This document shows positions 8,681 to 15,282 of a stretch of DNA of 26,770 nt, in pieces. A model generated the notes under the pieces. The model saw only the letters and a program-made list of their open reading frames with translations, ran no database searches and had not been told where the DNA came from. The stretch is from the NCBI GenBank assembly GCA_963922585.1, contig CAWUIK010000040.1:1-26770 (forward strand). Reading direction: 5' to 3'. Source of the DNA: Parvicella sp963922585 (GTDB lineage: Bacteria; Bacteroidota; Bacteroidia; Flavobacteriales_D; Parvicellaceae). Both the position numbers and the translations under genes were made by a program. Within the stretch, counting starts at the first letter, position 1; each line of letters begins with the position of its first letter.

Positions 8681-9358
8681 ATGTCGTCAAATATCCATTT
8701 CATAGCACATTTTAATATTCCCTTAAAATTGAAAGGGAAAAGAAATCAATTTAATAAACATCATCGAACAATTCTTTACCAATTTATTTCTTTTTGTATT
8801 TGGCTTATCCTTATTCCTTTAAAAATATTGGATATTCTAAAATTTTTTTATTTGATTGATTTTGTTCGTAGTCTTTTTATAACCAAAAGAAAACTTACTT
8901 CATTTGAAATATCTCAAGCCAAAATCGTTTTTGGTTATACTATTGATTATCATAAAATCAAGATTCAAGAAAACTCCACTCTTGCAAAGTGGGGTGCAAA
9001 ATATGCCAAAAAAATTCATATGGGTTTTGTGCTGTTTAGAACTATTTGTTTTTCTAGAAAACTTGAGCATGAACAAAACCCTACTGATATGGAATGGTTG
9101 GTTCATGAGTTAGTACATGTCCTACAGTTTGAAAACATAGGTGTTCAATACATCATTGAAGCATTACGTGCACAAAAACATGGAGGCTATCATTACAAAG
9201 TAATTGATGGACTGAAAAGTGCTAAACACCTTTCAGATTTTAACCTAGAACAACAAGCAGAAATTGCTAAAGATTACTACAAATTAATCAAAAGCAATGA
9301 TGTTCATCAGGAAATATATTTGCCATTTGTAAAAGACATTCGTGAAGGTAAATTTTAA
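8681..9358 (+). CDS. Membrane-anchored DUF4157-type putative zinc metallopeptidase
   Basis: The 225-residue protein carries HELVHVLQFE with the zinc-binding HExxH at H142-E143-H146, followed by GGYHYKVIDG and NLEQQAEIAKDYY. This combination matches the DUF4157 ('Vgr-related') family, where the later Glu-rich segment may supply a third metal ligand. A hydrophobic stretch at about 32-67 probably spans the membrane, leaving the catalytic domain on one side; the topology is uncertain because no signal peptide is visible. DUF4157 is often found in contractile-injection-system effectors, but no such genes occur nearby and this copy stands alone. The substrate is unknown. It is divergent from the PorV-like gene across a 51-base gap. 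Confidence 0.65.
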   Translation: MSSNIHFIAHFNIPLKLKGKRNQFNKHHRTILYQFISFCIWLILIPLKILDILKFFYLIDFVRSLFITKRKLTSFEISQAKIVFGYTIDYHKIKIQENSTLAKWGAKYAKKIHMGFVLFRTICFSRKLEHEQNPTDMEWLVHELVHVLQFENIGVQYIIEALRAQKHGGYHYKVIDGLKSAKHLSDFNLEQQAEIAKDYYKLIKSNDVHQEIYLPFVKDIREGKF

Positions 9359-9442
9359 ATTCGTTATGGATTTTTGAAAGCAATTTTTGACTTAATTATA
9401 TAGAATTGATAGAACTTAGAGAATAAACAATGGCATAAATAT

Positions 9443-9461
9443 TGTTAATTTTTTGTTAACA
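9443..9461. promoter_or_regulatory. Inverted repeat upstream of the small lipoprotein gene
   Basis: TGTTAA and TTAACA flank a 7-base T-rich spacer and end 16 bases before the ATG at 9478. The site could be an operator or part of the promoter region. The repeat arms are short and AT-rich, so chance is possible. Nothing else is recognisable in the 119-base gap. Confidence 0.25.
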
Positions 9462-9477
9462 CTAAAATTTTTAAGCC

Positions 9478-9906
9478 ATGAAAACAATTATAAAAATATT
9501 GATAATCTGTTCTGTAGTTTTTGTAGGATGCAGAAAAGATGAACTATCATTCACAGAAAAGAAAATTGCAGGTGAGTGGGAGTTTGAAAAAGTTAAGTAT
9601 AATGATGCTAATATTATATTGAATGAAGATATTACCTCGGATTACTCAGGTTCTATATTAACGTTTTTTAATGATGGGACTGCAAATTTCAATCATCAAA
9701 ATAAAATTTATGAAGGTGTGTGGGAGGTGTCAATAAATCCTCAACAAAATGATGCTTATGAAAACTTAACCGTGACTCTTTCCGAAATCAATTCAAATGA
9801 AGTATTGCTGTTTAACTTTAACAATGTTTCTGTAACAAAAAATATAATATGGGCACATAAATACAATTATAACAAAAGGTTTACATACAAACTAAAAAGA
9901 AAATGA
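9478..9906 (+). CDS. Small lipocalin-like lipoprotein
   Basis: The 142-residue product has a lipoprotein signal peptide with lipobox VFVGC, so Cys18 should be lipidated. The mature part includes KIAGEWEFEKV near its start, then FNDGTANF and YEGVWEVS. This pattern of a GxW motif followed by antiparallel strands is shared by many Bacteroidota lipocalin-like lipoproteins. No catalytic residues are evident and the ligand is unknown. The gene appears monocistronic: it is preceded by a 119-base gap and followed by a hairpin and the pheT promoter. The lipidation call is strong; the lipocalin-like fold is moderate. Confidence 0.7.
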   Translation: MKTIIKILIICSVVFVGCRKDELSFTEKKIAGEWEFEKVKYNDANIILNEDITSDYSGSILTFFNDGTANFNHQNKIYEGVWEVSINPQQNDAYENLTVTLSEINSNEVLLFNFNNVSVTKNIIWAHKYNYNKRFTYKLKRK

Positions 9907-9931
9907 TAATTTATTATTAGTAGTTTTTCTT
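9897..9931 (+). terminator. Candidate terminator hairpin after the lipoprotein gene
   Basis: AAGAAAA (9897-9903) can pair with TTTTCTT (9925-9931), and inside it TGATAAT can pair with ATTATTA with one G-U pair and a small loop, leaving a bulge on the 3' side. The structure covers the stop codon and lies just before the pheT promoter. It is AT-rich and therefore tentative. Confidence 0.3.
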
Positions 9932-9944
9932 ATAATTAGTTATA

Positions 9945-9974
9945 TTGTTTTAAAAGAGAATAATTATAACTTTG
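9945..9974 (+). promoter_or_regulatory. pheT promoter of the Bacteroidota type (TTG-N19-TAACTTTG)
   Basis: A TTG at 9945-9947 is followed after 19 bases by TAACTTTG at 9967-9974, matching both the -33 and -7 elements and spacing known for Bacteroidota housekeeping sigma factors. The ATG at 10000 lies 25 bases downstream, giving a leader of about 20 bases. It is the best promoter in the window. Confidence 0.7.
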
Positions 9975-9999
9975 CCAACTTGAATAAAATTCAACACGT

Positions 10000-12441
10000 A
10001 TGAAGATATCATTAAGTTGGCTTAAAGAATTTGTCGCTATACCTCTTGAAGTTGAAGAAGTTGGTGCTATTTTGACAGACATTGGTCTTGAAGTAGAAAA
10101 GATAAGCGAGGTAGAAACCATCAAAGGAGGTTTGGAAGGCATTGTGATTGGAGAAGTGCTTTCAGTCGCCAAACACCCTGATGCAGACAGACTTAATGTT
10201 ACCTCTGTAAATGTGGGCACACACGAACCTTACCAAATTGTTTGTGGTGCTCCAAATGTTAAAGCAGGACAAAAAGTGGTTGTTGCTCTTCCGGGTGCTG
10301 TACTTTACCCAAATGAGGGAGATTCATTCAAAATTAAAGCATCCAAAATTAGAGGTATTGAATCTAATGGAATGATTTGCGCTGAAGATGAAATTGGTTT
10401 GGGAAAATCTCACGATGGCATTATGGTTTTGGACGCAATTGCAAAAGTTGGTGAGAAAGCATCTGTATTCTTTAATGTAGAAACAGATTTTGTTTTTGAA
10501 ATTGGATTGACTCCCAACAGAGCAGATGCAATGAGTCATTTTGGTGTGGCTAGAGATTTGATGGCTGCTTTTAAACACAAAGAAATTGTAAGTTCAGATA
10601 GTAAAATATGCAGACACAGCATTGCGGATTTCAAAGTTGACAATACCAATCTTCTTATTGCTGTCGAAGTTGAGAATAAAGAAGCATGTCCCAGATACGC
10701 TGGAGTTACCATTTCTAATGTGCAAGTTTCAGAATCTCCTAAATGGATTAAAGAAAGATTACTAGCCATCGGAATCAATCCCAAAAACAATATTGTTGAC
10801 ATTACCAACTATGTGATGCACGAGTTAGGTCAGCCACTTCACGCTTTTGATGCAGACAAAGTTGGCGATAAAGTCATTGTAAAAAATGTTGCATCTGGAA
10901 CAAAGTTCAAAACACTGGATTTAGAAGAGAAAACATTGCATCAAGATGATTTGATGATTTGCAATAGCAAAGAACCAATGTGTATTGCCGGAGTATATGG
11001 AGGTGCTGAGTCTGGAGTAAAAGAAAACACTAAAAACATATTTTTAGAAAGTGCCTATTTCAATCCTGTTGCTATCAGAAAAACAGCAAAGCGACATGCG
11101 CTAAATACGGACGCATCTTTTCGTTTTGAAAGAGGTATAGATCCAGAAATTACAATGGACGCTTTGAAGAGAGCTGCACTGTTAATTAAGGAAATAACTG
11201 GAGGAGAAATTTCAAGTAATATTGTCGAAGTAAACAATCAAAACAATATTTCAAATATTTTTTATGTTGATTTAAAGAGAGTTATCGCTTTGTTAGGGGT
11301 ATATATTTCCGAAACAATAGTTTTAAATATATTAGAATCTTTGGAAATAGTTGTTCTGGAAAACAAAAAAAATATTTTAAAAATTCAAGTGCCTTTATAT
11401 AGGGTTGATGTAACACGGGAAGCAGACATAGCGGAAGAAATATTAAGGATTTATGGTTTTAATAACATTCCATTGCCCGATAAGTTAAATACAAGTATTA
11501 CTTCTCGTCCTAAAATTGATGTAGAGCAATTACAAAATATGATAAGCGACTTTTTAGTGGCTAAAGGTTTAAATGAAGCCATGTCAAATTCATTGAGTAA
11601 AGTTATTTATTCTAATTTGAAAGAAACCAAACAAGTTAAAGAGCAATTTGAAGTACGCATGCTCAATCCTTTGAGTTCGGATTTAAGTGTTATGAGACAA
11701 TCGCTTTTATTTGGTGCTTTAGAAGCCGTAAAATTGAATCAAAACTTTGGCAGTGAAAGCATTCAACTGTTTGAATTTGGAAAGATTTATCAAAAATACG
11801 AAAGTGGTTATGCCGAACAAAAAATGCTTTCACTTGTACTTTCTGGTTCTAAAGAACCGGAATCTTGGAATGGTCAAAAAGACAAATTCGACTTTTTTAC
11901 TTTAAAAGGATTGGTATGGTCTATTTTTGAGAAATTAGGAATCCTAAAAAATCATCAGGAAATTGGAACGAGCAATGGTTTGTTAGAAGATGGACTTACA
12001 CTTCAAATTGCAAAGAAACAAATTGCACATATTGGATGGATTGGTAAAGATTTGAAAAAACATTTTGGAATCAAAAACGATGTTTTTTATGCGGAAATCA
12101 ATTGGGATTTGGTTATTGAAAGTATCAATATGAATAAAGTGAAGTTCAAAGAAATTCCTAAATTTCCATCTGTTACAAGAGATTTATCTTTGTTGATAGA
12201 CGAACAAATTACTTTTGGTGATTTATCCGAAGTAGCAAGTTCATGCGATAGAACGTTGTTGAAATCTGTGAGTTTGTTTGATGTCTATGAAGGAGATAAA
12301 CTTCCAGAAGGGAAAAAATCTTATGCAATGCGTTTTGTACTTCAAGATGAAAGTAAAACCCTAAAAGATGTCGAAATTGATAGCGTGATGCAAAAAATTC
12401 AAAAATCTTTGGAAGATAAATTTAATGTTCAACTAAGATAA
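10000..12441 (+). CDS. pheT: Phenylalanyl-tRNA synthetase beta subunit
   Basis: The 813-residue length is typical for PheT, the beta chain of the alpha2-beta2 enzyme that charges tRNA-Phe in the cytoplasm. The N-terminus MKISLSWLKEFV leads into a tRNA-binding OB domain (about 40-150, with GEVLSVAKHPDADRL and IVCGAPNV). A B3/B4 editing domain follows (about 210-400, with NIVDITNYVMHELGQPLHAFD and NTDASFRFERGID), then B5, the synthetase-like core and a C-terminal anticodon-binding FDX-ACB domain (from about 720, FPSVTRDLSLLID). The alpha-subunit gene pheS is not adjacent. It has its own promoter at 9945-9974, and the acyltransferase gene starts 9 bases after its stop. Confidence 0.97.
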   Translation: MKISLSWLKEFVAIPLEVEEVGAILTDIGLEVEKISEVETIKGGLEGIVIGEVLSVAKHPDADRLNVTSVNVGTHEPYQIVCGAPNVKAGQKVVVALPGAVLYPNEGDSFKIKASKIRGIESNGMICAEDEIGLGKSHDGIMVLDAIAKVGEKASVFFNVETDFVFEIGLTPNRADAMSHFGVARDLMAAFKHKEIVSSDSKICRHSIADFKVDNTNLLIAVEVENKEACPRYAGVTISNVQVSESPKWIKERLLAIGINPKNNIVDITNYVMHELGQPLHAFDADKVGDKVIVKNVASGTKFKTLDLEEKTLHQDDLMICNSKEPMCIAGVYGGAESGVKENTKNIFLESAYFNPVAIRKTAKRHALNTDASFRFERGIDPEITMDALKRAALLIKEITGGEISSNIVEVNNQNNISNIFYVDLKRVIALLGVYISETIVLNILESLEIVVLENKKNILKIQVPLYRVDVTREADIAEEILRIYGFNNIPLPDKLNTSITSRPKIDVEQLQNMISDFLVAKGLNEAMSNSLSKVIYSNLKETKQVKEQFEVRMLNPLSSDLSVMRQSLLFGALEAVKLNQNFGSESIQLFEFGKIYQKYESGYAEQKMLSLVLSGSKEPESWNGQKDKFDFFTLKGLVWSIFEKLGILKNHQEIGTSNGLLEDGLTLQIAKKQIAHIGWIGKDLKKHFGIKNDVFYAEINWDLVIESINMNKVKFKEIPKFPSVTRDLSLLIDEQITFGDLSEVASSCDRTLLKSVSLFDVYEGDKLPEGKKSYAMRFVLQDESKTLKDVEIDSVMQKIQKSLEDKFNVQLR

Positions 12442-12450
12442 TAGAAGGGT

Positions 12451-13776
12451 TTGAGAATTAATAATTGGAGCATATTATACTCGTTGGGCTATGTAATTGT
12501 GGCGGTAGGAACCAATACTTTTTATAAAAGACATAAAGTTGTAGGATTAAAAAATATTCCCAAAAACAAACCAATTATTTTTACCTCGAATCATCAAAAT
12601 GCGTTTCTAGATCCAGTTGTTATAGCGGTACAATTATCAAAACCCACCTACTATTTGGTTCGTGCTGACATTTTTAAAAAGCCTATAGTTGCAAAAATTT
12701 TCGACAGTATCAACATGATGCCGATATTTAGAGAAAGAGATGGTGTGGACACAAAAAATGCAAATGAAAACACTTTCAATCGTTGTTTTGAAATACTTTC
12801 CAAAAATAGACCTATCATCATTTTTCCAGAAGGAAATCATGGAAAATTAAAATCATTAAGACCTTTAAAAAAAGGGTTTGCAAGAATTGCTTCAGGTGCT
12901 GAAGACAAATATGGAAAAGAAATAGATGTTCAAATTGTACCTGTTGGCGTTAACTATAGCGATCACTTCAACATGGGTGCTGAGTTGCTTATTAATTTTG
13001 GAAAACCTATAGATGCTAGCGATTATTTAGAAGCTCTGGACGACCCAAGAGAAATTAATGATTTAAAACATCAGATAGAAACGTCAATGAGTGATGCAAT
13101 TATTGACATTCAAAAAATAGATTACTACAATTTCATACACGAGATGATTTATCTTTTTGAAGAGAATTTACTCAATGACAAAAAGGTTTCAAGAAGAAAT
13201 TTAGAAGAGAAATTCAAAGTCCAAAAGGAATTTATATTAAAAGCAGAGCAATTTCTAGAAGCAGAAGACAATCCGTCACTTGAAGAAGAGATGATAGATT
13301 TTAAAACAAAAGTCGAAAAATCTGGATTGAGATATTGGCTTTTTAATAAAGAAAAACATAGTGTTGTTTTACCATTAATTTCACTAATTATTTTTGCGCC
13401 CATTCATCTTTATGGAGTTCTGAATAATTATTTACCATACAAGTTGCCGGTTTGGTTTGTAGATAAAAAAATTAAAGACCAACAGTTTCACAGTTCTATG
13501 AAAATGGCATTTGGCGTTGTTTTTTTCTTTATTTTTTGGTTGCTTCAAATATTAATTATTGGGAATTTATTGCCTGAAGGTTATTTTTGGTATTATGCAA
13601 TTTCGTTGCCATTGTCAGCTTGGATAAGTTACCAATATTGGATTTTATTACTCAAAACAAAAGGAAAAATTCAATACAATAAGTTAGCAAAAGCAAAAGA
13701 CAAAACCTTTTTGGAACTTAAACAACAAAGAGAAAAGTTTTATTACTTGTTTAAAAATATTGTTTCCAAAACGTAA
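12451..13776 (+). CDS. PlsC-like lysophospholipid/glycerol-phosphate acyltransferase with C-terminal membrane segments
   Basis: The 441-residue protein carries the acyltransferase blocks: SNHQNAFLDP (H48 and D54), PIFRERDG (91-98), FPEGNHGK (125-132) and PVGVNYSDH (164-172). The His-Asp spacing is H-x5-D, not the usual H-x4-D; this longer spacing also occurs in GPAT-like (Gat1/SCT1-type) members, so the enzyme is probably active. A helical region (about 200-285) and two to three hydrophobic segments (about 300-400) follow. It should acylate a lysophospholipid or glycerol phosphate at the inner membrane. The start is a TTG: an in-frame TAG at 12442 precludes an earlier one, the next Met is after the active site, and GAAGGG at 12444-12449 resembles a ribosome-binding site. 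Confidence 0.85.
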   Translation: MRINNWSILYSLGYVIVAVGTNTFYKRHKVVGLKNIPKNKPIIFTSNHQNAFLDPVVIAVQLSKPTYYLVRADIFKKPIVAKIFDSINMMPIFRERDGVDTKNANENTFNRCFEILSKNRPIIIFPEGNHGKLKSLRPLKKGFARIASGAEDKYGKEIDVQIVPVGVNYSDHFNMGAELLINFGKPIDASDYLEALDDPREINDLKHQIETSMSDAIIDIQKIDYYNFIHEMIYLFEENLLNDKKVSRRNLEEKFKVQKEFILKAEQFLEAEDNPSLEEEMIDFKTKVEKSGLRYWLFNKEKHSVVLPLISLIIFAPIHLYGVLNNYLPYKLPVWFVDKKIKDQQFHSSMKMAFGVVFFFIFWLLQILIIGNLLPEGYFWYYAISLPLSAWISYQYWILLLKTKGKIQYNKLAKAKDKTFLELKQQREKFYYLFKNIVSKT

Positions 13777-13791
13777 AAAAAATACGTTTTT
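13768..13791 (+). terminator. Hairpin at the end of the acyltransferase gene
   Basis: A perfect 8-base inverted repeat, AAAACGTA (13768-13775) and TACGTTTT (13783-13790), has a 7-A loop and an extra T after it. It covers the stop codon and ends 7 bases before the radA -7 element, so it could terminate pheT-acyltransferase transcripts. The stem is AT-rich and the T-run short. Confidence 0.4.
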
Positions 13792-13797
13792 GCACTT

Positions 13798-13805
13798 TAT
13801 CTTTG
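13798..13805 (+). promoter_or_regulatory. -7 promoter element immediately before radA
   Basis: TATCTTTG matches TAnnTTTG exactly and ends 4 bases before the ATG at 13810. No clear -33 TTG lies at standard spacing; an A-tract occupies that place. If used, it would produce a nearly leaderless radA mRNA. Confidence 0.45.
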
Positions 13806-13809
13806 AACC

Positions 13810-15168
13810 ATGGCAAAAATAAAATCGGCATACTTCTGTCAAAGTTGTGGTCATGAGTCCCCAAAATGGTTAGGGAAATGTCCTTCATGTAATGAATGGA
13901 ATACTTTTGTAGAAGAAATTGTAAAGCAACAATCAGCAACGGAAAAACTTTTCAGTGATGCACCAAAGAAATCGGTTCCACATAAAATTGATGAGGTAGT
14001 TTCATTAGAAAAAAAACGATTTATGCTTTCCGACAATGAATTCAACAGAGTTTTAGGAGGCGGATTAGTTGTAGGTTCAATTACGCTTATTGGGGGTGAA
14101 CCAGGAATAGGTAAATCTACATTGCTTTTAGATATCGCATTGAATAGTGGTTTGAAAACCTTATATATTTCTGGGGAAGAAAGCGAAGAACAAATCAAAC
14201 TGAGAGCAGAAAGAATTGGTGCAAAAGACAATGATTGTTACTTACTCACTGAAACAAACATTCAAAATATTTTACACCATAGCAAAGAACTAAAACCTCA
14301 TATCATTATTGTAGATTCTGTTCAAACCATTCATACTGCAACCATCGAATCAGCACCAGGAAGTATTTCTCAAATCAGAGAATGTACTGCCGAACTTTTA
14401 CGTTATTCCAAAACTACAGGAATTCCAGTAATACTCATAGGCCATATTACCAAAGATGGAGCCATTGCGGGGCCGAAAGTTTTGGAACACATGGTCGATA
14501 CGGTTTTACAGTTTGAAGGAGACAGAAATCATGTATATAGACTGTTGAGAAGTATTAAAAATAGATTTGGAAGCACCAACGAATTGGGAATTTACGAAAT
14601 GTCATCTTCTGGAATGAGACAAGTAGAAAACCCAAGTGAAATTCTTATCAGCAATTTTGACACACAACTAAGTGGCGTAGCAATCGCAGCTACATTGGAA
14701 GGCATCCGACCTATGTTGATAGAAGTGCAAGCATTGGCAAGCACGGCTGCTTATGGCACTCCACAAAGATCTTCCACAGGATTTGACTTGAGAAGATTGC
14801 ACATGCTTTTGGCTGTTTTGGAAAAAAGGTGTGGTTTTAGAATTGGACAAAAAGACGTTTTTTTGAATATAGCAGGAGGAATCAAGGTTGATGATCCAAG
14901 TATTGATTTGGCAGTAGTTTGCGCCATACTTTCATCTAATGTAGATTTGGCCATTGAGTCTAAAACTTGTTTTGCTGCTGAGGTGGGACTTTCTGGAGAA
15001 ATAAGACCTGTGCCAAGAGTAGAACAAAGAATAAGCGAAGCAGAAAAATTGGGCTATAAACGAATTTTTATTTCAAAATTCAGTAAAGGGATTACTCAAG
15101 ATGGGTTTAAAATAAAGCTAATCCCAGTAAGCAAAATCGAAGAAGTTTTGAAACATTTGTTTGGGTAA
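13810..15168 (+). CDS. radA: DNA repair protein RadA
   Basis: The 452-residue protein is a complete RadA. It has the N-terminal zinc finger (C10-x2-C13 and C24-x2-C27), a RecA-like ATPase with Walker A GEPGIGKST (96-104) and Walker B HIIIVDS (163-169), the RadA-specific KNRFG motif (249-253) and a C-terminal Lon-protease-like domain (about 280-450, including AAEVGLSGEIRPVPR). RadA is a cytoplasmic branch-migration helicase that processes recombination intermediates. The start MAKIKSAYFCQSCG matches the family, so the ATG at 13810 is secure even though the promoter element lies just 4 bases upstream. Confidence 0.97.
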   Translation: MAKIKSAYFCQSCGHESPKWLGKCPSCNEWNTFVEEIVKQQSATEKLFSDAPKKSVPHKIDEVVSLEKKRFMLSDNEFNRVLGGGLVVGSITLIGGEPGIGKSTLLLDIALNSGLKTLYISGEESEEQIKLRAERIGAKDNDCYLLTETNIQNILHHSKELKPHIIIVDSVQTIHTATIESAPGSISQIRECTAELLRYSKTTGIPVILIGHITKDGAIAGPKVLEHMVDTVLQFEGDRNHVYRLLRSIKNRFGSTNELGIYEMSSSGMRQVENPSEILISNFDTQLSGVAIAATLEGIRPMLIEVQALASTAAYGTPQRSSTGFDLRRLHMLLAVLEKRCGFRIGQKDVFLNIAGGIKVDDPSIDLAVVCAILSSNVDLAIESKTCFAAEVGLSGEIRPVPRVEQRISEAEKLGYKRIFISKFSKGITQDGFKIKLIPVSKIEEVLKHLFG

Positions 15169-15282
15169 CATTAGTCGATAAGTAAAGACAGATTGATAGT
15201 TTATAAGATAAAAAAGTCGTTTTTTAAATACGTATTGATTTTTTAGTAAATTTACACCAAACATTTAAAATCTAATAGTATT

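Noticed and set aside
8681..9358. Part of a contractile injection system
   Set aside because: DUF4157 alone is weak evidence, and no sheath, tube, baseplate or AAA genes are present in the window.
15169..15282. Strong promoter or terminator between radA and the GT-C gene
   Set aside because: Only a partial -7 match (TAAATTTA at 15247-15254) and an imperfect A/T stem were found; neither is convincing, although a promoter is expected here.
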